Assembly: GCA_951213105.1 (NCBI GenBank) | Contig: OX578137.1 | Coordinates: 61,640,736 to 61,704,735, forward strand | From: Amaurobius ferox | Taxonomy: Eukaryota; Arthropoda; Arachnida; Araneae; Amaurobiidae | Reading direction: 5' to 3' | Length of the DNA stretch: 64,000 nucleotides | Shown here: in pieces, positions 34,740-47,970 of the stretch | Position numbering within the stretch: position 1 is the stretch's first letter | How the letters are laid out: the number at the start of each line of letters is the position of its first letter | Made by a program: the position numbers and the translations under genes | Notes under the pieces: model-generated | The model's input: only the letters and a program-made list of their open reading frames with translations | What the model was told of the DNA's origin: nothing | Database searches by the model: none

Positions 34740-34750
34740 GGGGGGGGGTT
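34690..34750. repeat. Compound microsatellite (TA)n-(TG)n-(G)n
   Basis: A tatata tract at about 34698-34727 is followed by gtgtgtgtg and a run of nine G. Confidence 0.9.
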
Positions 34751-34859
34751 ACTAATATTTATCCTATGCAAAATCCATCCTCAATAGACCACTAGACTTT
34801 GAAAAAAAGGGATTGGATAAAAAATAATGAAGGGGATATCTCAAACACAAACTTAGTGG

Positions 34860-36340
34860 CCTATAGCATATTACTTTGGAAGGCTATCCTTTTGGACTAG
34901 CTCAAAATGATTGAATGAAACGCAGTTGAACCTCAACGGAATTCCTCATCACTTGAGCTTCCGCAAATGCACCGGACATCATTTGACTGCCAATCGTCGC
35001 CAACGCTTGGCATTATTCTGGGGAAACATTTTATTCGGAAATGATCGTCAGGCTTAACGTTTTTGCAAGACATTATATTGAGGTTATACATATATTTGAG
35101 GAGGAAATATTTTCGGTTCGAATGAAATGTTTGTATGTCGCATGTCTTTATAATATTGCTTGTCTGTGATTACTGGACAAGCATGATACTTACAATGAAA
35201 TGTTACAGAAAGAAAAATTTATTTGTTTCATACATTTATAATGAATGAAACATTATTCATCATAATAAAACTGCGTACTGATTTAATAATTTTTTTTAAA
35301 GTTGAAAAAATTCAAATGTAACGGTGTTTTAACTAACTTTAGTAAAATAAGCATTCATTTTTACTTAAATTTAAAAATATTTAGAATCCAATTAACACTT
35401 TTAAAAGGTGTAACAACCACAGGTTGACTGGAAAACATATAAGATAATTATGGAATATTAAATATTTGTTTTAGCATATCTGTGCCGTATCGTAGCCAGA
35501 CTTTTACAGACGGTGAGAGGTGACGATCGATTGGAGGAAATTTAGAGTGCTGGATTTTATTTTGCAGTAGGGATTCTATTGATAACTAACACTAATAGGG
35601 ATTCTATTGATAACTAACACTAATAGGGATTCTATTGATAACTAACACTAATAGGGATTCTATTGATAATACAGCAAATGGGGGAAGAGTCATAAACCCC
35701 CAAGCGCGACTGACTACGTCACTAGTACCGTTTGCAGAAAAGCGGCTAAAATGAATGCTTTGGAAAGGAATGAAATGACCGTAGTTTGAAAGAGAAACTT
35801 AAAATAAACATAAGATAATGTATAGGATATTGAATCACTTTTAAATATCCGTACGGTTCATTGGCGTAGCCAGAATTTCAGAGAGGGCGACGAATGAAAA
35901 ACATGTGCATTACTTGACGTTGCATGAGAACAGGACCGTCCATAAGAAGGAACCACTCGAGTGAGAGGACCCGTTCCCCAATGAATATTTCGGAAAGAAA
36001 TAAAAGTGCCATGGATTAAAAGGAAAACTTGTAGTAGGATATTGAAATATTCATTTAAATATCCGCATATTTTATAGGTGTAGACAGTATTTCAGAGAGG
36101 AAGGGCGACGATCGAATGGCGGACATTTACAGTACTGAATTCCCTGCTGGTCGTTGCACTGGGACAGTTATGCTCATCATGGAACTTTAAAATTTCTCCA
36201 CTACGTGCGTGGCAATCACTTTCATTCGATCGGACTTTACTGTAAATAGACCTGTTGTCACTTTATTGTAGATAGACCTAACGTGCGCACCCAAGGTCTT
36301 TTCTTTACAAAGTCATTGGGGTTCTTTGTACTTTTCTATG
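34860..36340. other. Intergenic stretch with a degenerate repeat
   Basis: Three diverged modules, at about 35440-35560, 35810-35960 and 36030-36140, each combine a taggatattgaat-like word, a gtagccaga word and a tttcagagagggcgacgat-like word. A 28-bp minisatellite lies in the first interval. No gene is visible. Confidence 0.5.
35568..35668. repeat. 28-bp minisatellite, 3.5 units
   Basis: gggattctattgataactaa recurs exactly every 28 bp at 35570, 35598, 35626 and 35654. The units are identical where they overlap, so the array is young or recently homogenised. Confidence 0.95.
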
Positions 36341-36344
36341 AACC

Positions 36345-36347
<3 letters not shown>

Positions 36348-36424
<77 letters not shown>
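36348..36424. repeat. (TA)n microsatellite, about 38 units
   Basis: An uninterrupted TA dinucleotide tract of about 77 bp. Confidence 0.97.
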
Positions 36425-36428
<4 letters not shown>

Positions 36429-37019
36429 AATACAATCCTAAAAAGTTAAAATTTCAAGAAAGAGAAAGGCGCATATTGCTGCACTATCAGAGACTTGAAA
36501 TATAAGATTTAAAATGAAAAACGATTTAGAAAGTTCGATTAATTGTGTCAAGGGGGATTGCGACCCCTTTTCCTGGTTAGAAGCTAGCTTTGACTTCATG
36601 AAAACTCTCCCAGAGACACTGCACGCCCGAAACAACAATCGATCATGTCCGTGGGGATAAAATGTCCGAATCCCAGACAACATATAAAGGATCAATAGAA
36701 CAATAAAATTGGAAATTTTACAAACCAGCATGATGGGAATCATTGAAGAGTTGCATTAAGCGTATAGAGCGTATAAACTTCGGAGAGGGAAGCATATATA
36801 TAAAAGTCACGTCGAATATAGGGCACATTCAGAAAGAGAAACAAACATATATCCTAGGTAAGAGTGGAGTTGTATTCCAGGAGGTCGGTTAAATTAACAT
36901 AATTTTTATCACTATATTTCTTGCAAAAAACATCGTAATAATGTTGGATAAAACGGAAGGGATATGTTTGTTCCCGAGTTTCTTTGATTAAATGTAATAA
37001 GCATTTATTAAATTGTGTA

Positions 37020-38200
37020 ATAGATGAGTTTAATAGTCTGTATCAGCTCAAGTGATTTACGATTAAATTATGTTGTACGTTTAAACTCAGGTTGGTGTTC
37101 CAATGTGTAAAATAATTGATCTTGCAGTCATATTGATGTCTCTTGTCAAATATTTTATAACTAAGTTTCTGTTCCAAATCATAATAAATAGTGATGTCTA
37201 CGAAATCAACTGTTCCCTCATTCTTTGACTCAGATTCGATCAGTTCAAAACAAGACGGATAGAATGTAAAATCAAACGTGGTATATTGACTATCCACACC
37301 AATCATGACGTCATCAACGAATCTAAAGAATGGAATTTCACTGATTAAATGAGTGCCTTTCTCATAATTATGCAAATAAAATTCCGCAAGTAACGAGAAA
37401 CATCCCCCTCCCATTGGGATGCTTTGATCTGTCGAAAAAGAGCAATTCCATTATACAGAAGATTCTCAAATACGACAATCTTAAGGAGGCTTTTGTATTT
37501 GTTGGTTTCCATATGTTTCTTTAAATCCGATGTATAATAAATTTCCATTAAAATATCATTGAGATCTTATAAGTTAATATTGTTAAAAAGGTCTTTAAAA
37601 TCAAATGTTCTAAAATAAAATCTTTCAGAATATGTTTCCAATCTGTCAACCAATTCATAACTGTTTTTTAATCATAACAGAGCCCTCTCATCGTATTTTC
37701 TTCATGACAAGTTTTAATAGCTTTAATAAAGTGGAATTTGCTTTGGTTAAATAGGCATTACAACCTATAGTAACAGGTCCAAATTTAATTGGTTATTTAT
37801 GGAGCTTTAAGTATGAGAACTAAATATGGGAATTTGACCACAGTAATATTAATACCAATTTGATTATGGAGGGCTAAAATTCTATTAACATTAGAAGTAT
37901 ATCCTTGTTTAATTGGACGATACATATTGATGTCTTCATAGCATGCCAATAGAAATTGTACGTAGTATGCTTTGCAAGTAAAAGCATAGTTATTAATGGC
38001 TATATCCATGTAGGTGATGACATAGCTGTTGCGAAATTCCTCCAAAACTTCTTTACTGATTTTTTTCTGTTTTCATAAAACGTTTATGCAAGTTATATTG
38101 AGATTTAAATGCTTTAAAAACACTATAACGCCACTCATTGAAAGTAGACAATGGGTAACGATATTTTATTGCTATTTTGTAAATAAAGGCATCCAAATCC
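37020..38200 (-). pseudogene. Penelope-like retroelement reverse transcriptase relic
   Basis: In minus order the pieces are RYSVFKAFKSQYNLHKRFMK and YVITYMDIAINNYAFTCK (compare the family's P-x-DKA-x-NN...CK motif), then FRTFDFKDLFNNINL (FDFS-LYTNIP motif), NLLYNGIALFRQ, IPMGGGCFSLLAEFYLHNYE, FFRFVDDVMI (the catalytic xDD box), YPSCFELIE, VDFVDITI, and KIFDKRHQYD...INYF. This order and these words are those of Penelope-like element reverse transcriptases. Frameshifts (near 37415 and 37700-37800) and stops break it. No GIY-YIG endonuclease is visible, so the element is truncated. Confidence 0.75.
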
Positions 38201-38234
38201 TTATTAACATCACTTTCTATTCCACCTTTAACAT

Positions 38235-41230
38235 TTGCCAACAATTTTCTTCGCATGGAATAATTTCCTTCGGATTTCAACAAGCACTTGATAAAGTATG
38301 CGATAGCCTGTTCTTGTCCTTCTATTTCCTGGAAGAGAACTGCCCCTATTTCTTCTTCGCTAGCATCGGTATCCAGTATAAAGCTCTCTGTAGGTTGAAG
38401 ATATGTCAAAATTGGATTTTGATATCACTTTTCCTAGGTGGCATTGCATTTCGCCCGCCCATTCAAATTTCTTGTATCCTTCCGTTTACAGATGTAAGGG
38501 TCTGACAACGTCTGCGAAATTTCACATACGGGCCGAAATAGGTACATAGAGTGGGGAAACTTTGATGAACATCTTACGGCCTGCATCATTCTTGTACAGC
38601 ATTGGTTTCATTAGGGTCGGCCCTTACTCCTTTTTCATAGATACGTCCCAAATATGCGACGTCTTTCTGGAATAGTTTGCATTTTGAAATATCTAACTTT
38701 AAATTAGCACTCTTCAATTTTTAAAATATCCGCTTAAGGTTTTGTAGATATTCATCAAATGACCTCCCAACTTCAACAATAATTATATCGTTCGATAAAA
38801 ACGAGACAGGATTGGCATGACAGTCCTTTCAGCAGGGTCTCCATTAGGAGTTCTCTCCAGTGGTGAACGTTGTCTTTTATCTATCATCGGTATGAATTTG
38901 CACTTGCCAGCACCCACTCATAGGATCTAGAGTCGTAAACCACTTGCTCCCAAAGATCTCAAGTGTCGTCAATTCTTAACAGTAGATAGCTGTCTTTCTT
39001 TGTCATGGAGTTGAGTATTCTATAGTCAACACAGAATCTCGTAGAACCATTTTTCTACTTCAGAAAAAAGATTGGTGAGGCTTAAGAACTTGTCTATGGT
39101 TCGATCACGTCGCTGGTCTGAATGTATCTTTTATGCTCATCTACTTATTTTTCTTTGCGAATAGAAGTCTTCTGGGAGCTTGCTTAATCGGGAACTAGTT
39201 GGAGGTGCCAATTCTATATTTAATGAGTCCATTCCATTCCATGTCTTTTGAAGCAATTGCGAAGATTGCACTGAATTCAAAAAGGGGGGTATTACGCGTC
39301 TCGTGTTCTGCTAGATTTAATACACAGAGTGTGCTTAAGATGGTTCTTAGATATTCGGGACTGCTGTCTTTATCTTTTGGATAACCACGTAATACGCTGG
39401 TTGCCGCAGAGCATGAGGGTAACTGCTCTCATTTATGAATTATTTTGAGTCTGTCGCTAACGATTGCGGCTTGAACAGGTATGTAATCTCTTGAAACTTT
39501 CCAGAGAGCCGCGACTACAAGAATTCCTTTTTCTCCATTGTCCGGAGACAGAAAATCTGTTTCCGCCATTCCACGTGTGCTTGTCACTTCCGGGATTCCT
39601 CAAGCCAAGCACTCGCTTCATGCGAGTAGCAAAACATCTTCGACAGTGACTATGTTATACTCTAAGATTTCTCCTGTTTTTGTTCAAACAAAGGAATTTC
39701 TTCTACGGATGTCCGTAATTCGTTGCTTTTGAAGTCAAAGTCAAATCCTTGTTTTCTAAACAAGTCTAGTCCAAGAATGCATGGATCATAAATGTTCATA
39801 ACATAATGATAAAGGCGGATATAAGTTCCATTTTTTCACACACTTTCGCTGTTTCCCCAGTAACTGTGCTCAGGGCGATGGAGTTTGTCGTATAAAAATT
39901 TAACCATTCATTCGGCGAGCTACTTTCCTTTTCGCATCCGTATCTAGATGATTTGGTATTCGATGTTGTTTACACGACCCATGACGAAAAGTCCATTATC
40001 TACTCGATAAAACGATAAGATCTGGAATTTCATAAATGGGGTGTTTTCTTCACACGACAACCTTCGCCCTCAGGATGACCGCCGATTAGTTTTCCTACGA
40101 CTTTTCTGAAGGGAATGCCTTATTATTCAGATAGTGGATATTTTCTTCTCATGTGGACTCTTTCTCCGCAGATCCAGTACACCAGATCTTTCGCAAACGA
40201 GCCGGATGATCGCTAGAATTTTTCGTTACTTTATCTCTGCAACATGCCCTTTATGTACTTCATAATGCGCAGCATTTCAGATTCTGAAGTACTACCATTC
40301 ACAGCCGCACCACGTACATGGATCATTGAAGTCCGCGAGATACTTGTAGGGATGCTTCAAACTTGCTGTCTAGAATCAGAGCAGCTCTCAGATGATCCTT
40401 ACATTCGACCATAAAAACAGCAAGCTGAATTTCTGGGTCACGAATGGCATCTATGACATATTGGACTGCAATGCCTTCACGAACATCCATAGGGTATTCA
40501 GTAAAGGATAATTATGAAAGTCATTCAATATCCGACGCCAGTTCCTATAGATTTAGTGAGGCTCACCCTTAAGATGTTTCTCTGTCAGGAGAGTCAGTAG
40601 AACATCAGCCGCAGGACCTCGAAGGAAAGCAGCGAGTTGACATGATTTTGTTTTTCGTCCCAATCGTTCTATTACGCGATAATATCGATTTGTTCCCGAA
40701 AATTCATAGTACTTCATAGTGACGACATGCCGAAATTCATATTAGTGATTAACGATTTACGCTCGAGAGCCAGTAATCTCTTTTCGATCTTAAGTTTCAT
40801 TCATGTCGCAGAAGTTCTGTTGAACACCCTCTTGTGCTGCTCTCAACTCCCCTTCTTGTCCGGCTTTCATCCTGATCTTTAAGCTTTCATTTCTACTTTC
40901 ATCACGGATGGAACGGATTCAATTTTTTTTTTCATTTCGGTTTAAGCGAAATCAATTCCTACTTTCATCTCGGCTTGTCTCGATTTTATTTCGTCTGTAT
41001 ATGTCTTTTATGTCTATGATCTCTTTTTTCATCGATTCTTGTCCGGTTTTAATATCTTGTTTCATTTCTTCTTCCATCACTTCTTGTCTGACTTTCATCT
41101 CTTCTTGTACGTATTTCATCTCATTTTATCCGAGATTCATTCTTTCTTTCATCTAGTCCTGTCCGAATTTAATGTTTTCTGCCATCGCTTCTTGTCCGAC
41201 ATGCATTGAATTCCATCATCTCGCTCCTTC
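38235..41230 (-). pseudogene. Ty3/gypsy gag-pol relic
   Basis: Along the minus strand from about 41230 there is a charged coiled-coil start (repeated EEMK / QEEMK words, 40900-41160), a gag stretch (CQLAAFLRGPAADVLLTLL, near 40600), a damaged zinc knuckle (VYWICGERVHMRRKYPLSE, near 40170), a protease-linker region (ALSTVTGETA, near 39860), and the reverse transcriptase (NGSTRFCVDYRILNSMTKKD near 39020, LKLDISKCKLFQKDVAYLGR near 38680). It ends with RNase H (ESFILDTDASEEEIGAVLFQ near 38370). Many stops and frameshifts make it dead. Integrase and LTRs are not seen. Confidence 0.85.
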
Positions 41231-41234
41231 ATAA

Positions 41235-41799
41235 ATAACATGTGTATATTCACAAGCACAGTACAAATATAAGCATTATACAGCAAATAGCTTGATAACT
41301 ATATCACAAAATCACTAAACTGCCAGATACAATACAATAGCAATTAAATGCTACACTTATTTCGCAGAACAGCAGCTACTATTATGAAATTATTGATGTA
41401 TCTCACAATTCAATGTAATTTGTATCTTATTAACTGTTCCAATTCAGCGATGACAATTTTTATATATTCAGAAGAAATTTCCAAAGATGCTCGTATTTCA
41501 TAGAATATTCGTTATTTTGATAAGGTTCTTGAATATTCGAAATATCGCTAACTTAGCAATAAATTGCCAAATCTGACACTGAACCGAAAGCCCTGAAATG
41601 ATAAACTTAGGTACGCGTCATAGGGGTGGCTGCCTGTACAGTGTTTTCCTCCTATGGTTCTCAAAAGAGCTTCAGTGAAGTAATTTTTCATTTTTCATTC
41701 GTAACAATATTATTTTGCAAAATCGGTGTGAGCAAGAAAATAATTTTAATCCAGGATTTATATTAAAAATATTTTCTCACTCGCATCGAGTTTGTAGTA
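41235..41799. other. Sequence between the gypsy relic and block B
   Basis: AT-rich. It may include 5' leader or LTR remnants of the gypsy element, but no inverted ends or repeats prove this. Homology to block A starts at about 41800. Confidence 0.4.
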
Positions 41800-42840
41800 G
41801 TGCCATAAACTTGAATCCCACTAACCTACTTTAAATTTGAAATTACTTAAATATTTATTTTTCTACGGAAAAAGTATTTTAAATTGAATTCTTGATGAAG
41901 AAGTTTAATAAAGAGGTTGAAAATGTGTTGATTGAGGGAAGGGGAACAACTAAGATGACAAGTTAAATACTGTTTACAATTTAAGACCTGGTTTTTAAAT
42001 TTTTAGATGAAAGTGTTTCAGAATTATCGTTATATTTCTGGCTGGTGAATATCTTGAATTTCATTTCCATGTTACAAAATTAGTCTAGTTTCTATTGTTG
42101 GCAGCGAAAGGATATAAAATTGTGTATTTATTACTTTTAAGAGGCAAAGAGATGTAAGATTTAAAAATATCTCGTTGATTATCATCCGTAATTACAATTT
42201 TCAAAATTTTCTGTTTTTCAAGAGTTGCAGCGGATCGAATGAGAAAAAAGGAAAAATTCTAGCTCCAGTGGAAGTAGTTGATTAATTTGAAATGTGGTTT
42301 CGAGTGATTTGATTATCTCTTCGGACCTTCACCACTAATTCAAATTTTTAAAATTTAGGATTTTTATCATGATCCCAAAGTTGATACGGATTGAATGACA
42401 TTGAGAGCAAAAGTCTAGCTATAGTGAAAGTGCTTGATAATTTTGATGCAACACACTATCAGAAAGCCAGTCCAGTGCATATTATATACATACAATAGAA
42501 CATATTTAAATCAAACTCTTAAAATTAAAAACATATTTGAATTACAAAAGTTTTTACATAAACATTTTCTGTTTATGCAGAGGTCACCACACCAAATATT
42601 TTGAGGGGTATTTTACTCCATTCTGAAAATTTGAGGTGTATTTTTCCAAAATAGAGAGCATTATTAAAAATTAAGGATTAATATTATTAATCATATGTAT
42701 TTATGTAAAACCTGTAATACTTATTTTTAAAAAAATAGCTGCCAATAGGCGTATTCTTGCTTATTTGGAGTGACTACATTTTCTCTTATGAAAATAGGTT
42801 GCTTATGCTCACTTTGCCCCTGAAACCGTCTGATACCTTT

Positions 42841-42871
<31 letters not shown>

Positions 42872-44329
42872 TGCTGTTTTACCAGCCAAATTTTTATCAA
42901 CAAATATAAATATTTCGTGTATAAATAGTATTTTATTCCAAATACATTTATGTTGTTTGAAAAGCAATAAAAGTTACTTCTATTGATAAATAATAGCTGT
43001 TAAACTGTATATGGATTATCTGGTAACAAAAATTTATCGCATAAGTATACTAAAGGGAGGTAACAGCATAATAATGTATTAATATGTATAAGAGAGTTTA
43101 TTAAAGAATCAATTTTTTTTGTGTCTTAAACTTTCAATAATGTAAACTGCACATATAAATTGGAGTATAAGGTAAAAATGAAAATATATATCCAGGAATT
43201 AATATACATAAAAGAGGCCAAGTTGGAAGGAATATTTAAATTTTGAAGCTAAAAACCTTGATCCATATTTTTAGACAGTGATGACATTTCAATGAGTGAA
43301 TATGCATTTTTCTGAGAATGTGACATGTAATTATGTATCTTGGTGAACTTTGGTACAATCACAATAAATAAAACGATTGCTTGTGAAAATACAACTTTCT
43401 AATACTCCCTTGAAGAAAGCCGTCACCTAATAGTCTTAGGCTTGATCATAACCTAATTACCTTACGCCTGGTTTCTTCAAGTAAGTATCAAGGTTATACT
43501 CTGGTACCATGTCATCTCTTCTTCATTCTTTCTCTGATAATATTTTAACAAATTAATACCTTAAAATTAATAGTAACAGTTCCATCAAAAAATTTTAAAA
43601 TTGGACAAATCAAATTGTGGAAAAATTGTTACCCATAAAGTGTAAACAGTGTACATTAAAAACAATTTGAATACTTTTAGGATCCCTGTACAATGTATAA
43701 GTACAATAAAACTATCACATCCATGTGGCTAGAAATTTCAAACTTTCATAATCAATGGAGGAGTAGACAGACAATATACGGCAGTTAAATTTTGTGTGTA
43801 AAAAAATGTGTAAACTTTTATAAAGTGAAATACTTTTAATGCTCTAGGCAAAACAAATGGATTAACAGAATAAAAAACATCGAAGTAAAAAAGTTATTCA
43901 GTTAAACTTTATTATTTACTGTTAAAAAACATTTTAACATTCAAAACAGTAAATTTTCCTCTATGTCTCATCTTATGTTTGGCAGCAACTACTAAAAAGA
44001 AAAAAACATTAAAGTAAATGAAAGCTATTTAACATCAAATTTTCAAAAACTTTCTGAACAATGTGGAACAAGATATTTCACTGATATTATTATGCAATAA
44101 GAAATACGCAGTATATTTTTATAGAATTTTAAAACACATACCAAAACGAAAGAGATTTTAAAACAGTCAAATTATTTTTTGTGCATTTTTCCCTTTTAAG
44201 GTGCTCTATAAAGCAAAAGTTAGACAAACACACATTTAAAATCATAACATATGATACACATATAACATCCCATAAATTTACTATTAATCAAGTAATAGTA
44301 ACATAAAAAAACATATAAGATTATTTAAA
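41800..44329. other. 3' flank of macrodomain copy B, no gene seen
   Basis: Diverged counterpart of 1018-3761. It contains an (ATTT)n tract at about 42841-42870 that is absent or shorter in A. No reading frame is conserved between the two blocks. Confidence 0.5.
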
Positions 44330-44515
44330 GTATTCACAAGTTTCAGGGGCTAAGACCAATCTTCATCTTCAGGATAAAAAGGCAGAACAATAACACTATT
44401 GAAATCAAGAGTGTGTTCTTTGACAGACACATGCTTGAATTTGTAGGGCTTTGTACTCTGATTTTCTTTATCCTGGAGAACAAAGCTGTTTTTGGCCTCT
44501 GAAGCAAGTTCATAC
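44330..44515. repeat. Foldback element, copy 2
   Basis: Counterpart of 3762-3947 with arms around 44330-44395 and 44455-44515. A 60-codon frame is again read across it, but residues differ widely from the block A frame, as expected for non-coding DNA. Confidence 0.65.
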
Positions 44516-44771
44516 TTTTAATCAACTTTATATGTTGTTAATTAACAAACAATTTAACTTTTACAGATTAATTTAGACGGTTGTTGGGCTGAATTTTTAT
44601 ATTCCCCACAAATGTTTTATTATTCAAAACATTAGATAAATTAGTGTAGACATACACAACTATCCGTATCACGACATTGAGTTAATGAGGCTTTGAATCA
44701 CAGCGAAATAATCAGCCGCCACAAAAGCTAAAGAAAAGTTCAACTTATTTATATTATCGAGTTTAATTAAA

Positions 44772-44953
44772 ATATTAACCAGTTTCAGGAGCTAAGACTA
44801 ATCTTCATCTTCAGGATAAAAAGGCAGAACAATAACACTAATGAAATCAAGAGTGTGTTCCTTGACACATGCTTGAATTTGTAGTGTTTTGTACACTGAT
44901 TTTCTTTATCTTGAAGAACAAAGCCGTTTTTTGCCTCTGAAACAAGTTGATAC
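44772..44953. repeat. Foldback element, copy 3
   Basis: Second copy within the 438-bp tandem duplication. It has a small deletion relative to copy 2 in the caagagtgtgttccttgaca part, which destroys the 60-codon frame. Confidence 0.65.
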
Positions 44954-45340
44954 TTTTAATCAACTTTATATACTATTAACTAACAAACTATTTAATTTTT
45001 ACAGATTAATTCATACGGTTGTTAGGCTGAATTTTTATATTCCCCACAGATATATTATTATTCAAAACATTAGGTAAATTAGTGCAGAAATACACAACTG
45101 TCCATATCACGACATTCAGTTAATGAGGCTTTGAATCACAGCGATAAAATCAGTCCTAACAAAAGCTAAAGGAAAATTTAACTTATTTATATTATCGAGT
45201 CTGGAGTAAAAATGTGGAATTTTACTGTAACAAATCTAATGTATAGCAAATAATAAGCAAATATTCTTCATCTTTTATAAGTGTTTGAAAAAATACTAAA
45301 ACTTTCAATACATGAATTTCTAAATAGATCTACAGTGATA

Positions 45341-45346
45341 TTTATT
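45341..45346 (-). promoter_or_regulatory. Polyadenylation signal AATAAA, copy B
   Basis: AATAAA on the minus strand, 24 bases after the copy B stop, positionally conserved with copy A. Confidence 0.6.
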
Positions 45347-45369
45347 TATATATATATATAAATCACCTT

Positions 45370-45453
45370 TTAAACAGGAAAATATTCTTGCATTACAGAT
45401 TCATAAATGGCGACATCAACAGGAAGAAAGAGACAGAATATTACTCTGTCAAA
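45370..45453 (-). CDS. Macrodomain protein copy B, terminal exon
   Basis: Acceptor TCTTTAG, then FDRVIFCLFLPVDVAIYESV, MQEYFPV and TAA: the same 84 bp and phase as copy A with two residue changes. This is the least diverged exon of the pair. The intact frame, acceptor and polyadenylation signal argue that copy B stayed a gene for much of its history. Confidence 0.88.
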   Translation of the reverse strand, partial: FDRVIFCLFLPVDVAIYESVMQEYFPV

Positions 45454-46929
45454 CTAAAGAAAAAAAGAGTTAATAACTGGCAGTAAATAAATTATGTTAT
45501 ATGTTAGTTAAATGAATGCAAAATATAAAGATCAAGTAACTGTTAATATAAAAATAGTAATACAAAATAAAAATTTATAATTGAAATGATTTCTAGTGAT
45601 TTAAAATTGTAATGCTATTTTACTATCAATATAACGACTATGAAAAAGATAGAAATCTTATTACAGTGACCTGATGAAACATTGATCAGAAAACGTGAAG
45701 GGAAAAAACTAAACAGTGTCCGCAGTCCCCAAGCAACAGAGGGATATTTCTTAGAAATTCCTGTTAGACGATGCCCAGAGAGTAGATTAAGAATATATAA
45801 AAGTAAACCTATAATAAATTACCCCTAGAGATTCTGAGATCATTACCAAACAATAAATAATTTATTTACAAAATGTACCACAATTAAAATACACTTCATA
45901 TTTAAAACTTCAGATCATATAGGTTTAAATGAATATCCACAAATCCAGCCAATTCAAAATATTAAAGTCTTTGATTGGATGCCATAATGCAGTAATTTAA
46001 TGTTTATTATTTGGCATACGGTTATGCTGAGTTTAGGGAGAAGTCAATTAATAAATATATCAATTTGCATACTGGATGCTGCCAGTTGGGTTCCTCAGAG
46101 TACTTCAGTCATCAGTAGTAGCATCAATTAAGAGCTATATATTTGCTTCTACACAACATATTAAATAAAAGCCCAATAAGTCTTCGTTCAGAGGCACAGA
46201 TCGCTTTTCCGACCTCCTAAGTCAAATTGCAGAATGGTATTCTTCTTAATCTGTAACTTACCCCTGTAACTCCTGAGAGAGGGCCTAACAAACACTTTCC
46301 TGCTACTGGTCGTTTGTGTCTTTTGTTCACTATGGCCGTTGGCTACAGTCTATGGCACGATATCAACATTCCTAGTTATGATCACCAGACGTACAATTTG
46401 GCCGCTTCAATTTTCATTTCCCTGTGCTTTTCCCAAGTCATAAATTTGGGGGACTTATAGAACTGTCCAAGTGAAGTTGTACTGTGCAGAGCTCACAATA
46501 AATTTTTACTTTTCTCCTGGGAAAAAAGGGGTCATTTTCAACAAAAAAAAGGGTCAAAGAGGGATCATTTTCAATTTAAAAAAGGACCAAAATGAGATCT
46601 TCCGGAAAAATAAGAAAGAATTGATGATATCTCAAATGAATGATTGCATCCAAAAACTTTCCAAGAATTAAAAAAGGCAGGATACTGCTATGCAAGAAAG
46701 AGTACTTCAAAAAATTAAAGGCATGAAGTTACAGAGCACTGATAAATGGGATTTTTTACTGTGAACAAATTTACCATTTAAAAAAGCTATTCTACATAAA
46801 ACGTTTTTATAGTCTTGAGCAGTTGTGTTCATTAACAATTGTGATTTTATTTAATTTTAGAATTTATTAAATTTGCAAAGAAGAATATTAAATTTCTTTT
46901 TAATATTTTCTCATTCGTCAATAAAGTGT

Positions 46930-46970
46930 TGTTGTTGTTGAGACCCAGACCGTCCGTTCTACCAGAAACG
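46930..46970 (-). repeat. SINE tail fragment
   Basis: GTTGTTGTTGTTGAGACCCA and the following gaccgtccg...taccagaaa match the tail of the SINE at 21587-21862. Only about 40 bases remain. Confidence 0.7.
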
Positions 46971-47017
46971 TCAATGAAGTGTGAATGAGCTCACAGTGCA
47001 AGATACAATTAAAAGTT

Positions 47018-47019
47018 AA

Positions 47020-47070
<51 letters not shown>

Positions 47071-47160
47071 TATATAAATATAAATTAGTAAATCCAAAGT
47101 TAGAATGTATGTAGTAACTCATAATACACTATTCCACTATATATATATATATATATATTA
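47018..47160. repeat. Microsatellites (CA)n and (TA)n
   Basis: acacacacacaca followed by tatata tracts at 47020-47077, and another tatata tract at 47139-47158. Confidence 0.95.
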
Positions 47161-47473
47161 TACATCAAGTGGAAAAAAATTGTCATGGAACATGGTATCG
47201 TACACCACGTTTAGTCGGTGAAAATCACAAATATACTTATGAAGGGTGTGACGTTTAGTGGGACAAAAAGGCCAATAATAAGTAGAAAGACCATTTACGT
47301 GAGGGCATGATTACAACACAGCCTGTGCTGTACAAAATAAAGTACAATAATAAGTACAAAATGAGTACAAAAAAGTAAAGTAATTAAGTACAAAAACCAT
47401 TTACTTGACAGTATGATTAAAATACAGCCTGTATGGCACAGTGCAATGTCAGAAAGAAGACGAAGAGATATGA

Positions 47474-47970
47474 TTACAGGAGTTGTTCGAAGTTGCAGCA
47501 GCGAAAATCACTGCACAGCCGACAGTGACGGAGAAACGATTGTCGGACGCGCTCAAAGATAATGGGTGTGCTGGCGATGTCTGCCGCAGCGACGACGATC
47601 CGTGCTATGAGATCCTCCAGTGTCTCCACAGGCGTCTGATACACGAGTGATTTAAGGTGTCCCCAAAAAAAGAAGTCCAAGGGATTGAGGTTCGGGAAGA
47701 GTGGAGGCCAAGCAACGTCCAATCCACCTCCCGGGATATATAGCATGGAAAAAATAATAACAATACAATGAAAAAATATTCTGGTGCACTACGATACATG
47801 AACCACATGTTCTGCCGCACTGTGGCTGGTACACCTTGCAGCAAATCCGGGAGGACGTGTTGCAGAAAAACAAGGTACGTTGCGCCATTGAGGCGTTCGG
47901 GCAGAAAGTACGGTCCCAACAGATTATCTCCGAGGATCCCTGCCCAGATGTTAACACTGAACTTGTGTTG
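47474..47970 (-). pseudogene. Mariner-like transposase, central and C-terminal part
   Basis: Reading on the minus strand from 47970: QHKFSVNIWAGILGDNLLGP, ATYLVFLQHVLPDLL, TVRQNMWFMYRSAP. After a frame change near 47750 it continues WPPLFPNLNPLDFFFWGHLK, ARI, FERVRQSF and ends at 47474. The usual HDGAP box with the second catalytic Asp is YRSAP here, and SPDL with the third acid is FPNL, so both catalytic acids are lost. A dead copy of the family also present at 5327-5597. Confidence 0.85.

Larger units (their letters stand above)
44325..45202. repeat. Tandem duplication (about 438 bp) inside block B
   Basis: 44325-44762 and 44763-45202 are near copies. Both contain the foldback element and the following tcacgacatt, agttaatgaggctttgaatc and ttatattatcgagt words. 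Block A has this segment once (about 3760-4195), so the duplication arose in B. Confidence 0.85.

Noticed and set aside
35568..35668. CRISPR-like array of 28-bp repeats
   Set aside because: The units are directly adjacent with no spacers, so this is a minisatellite in a eukaryotic genome.
38029..38505. 158-codon plus frame, the longest in the window
   Set aside because: It is the antisense of the gypsy RNase H / Penelope-like relic, which is recognisable on the minus strand.
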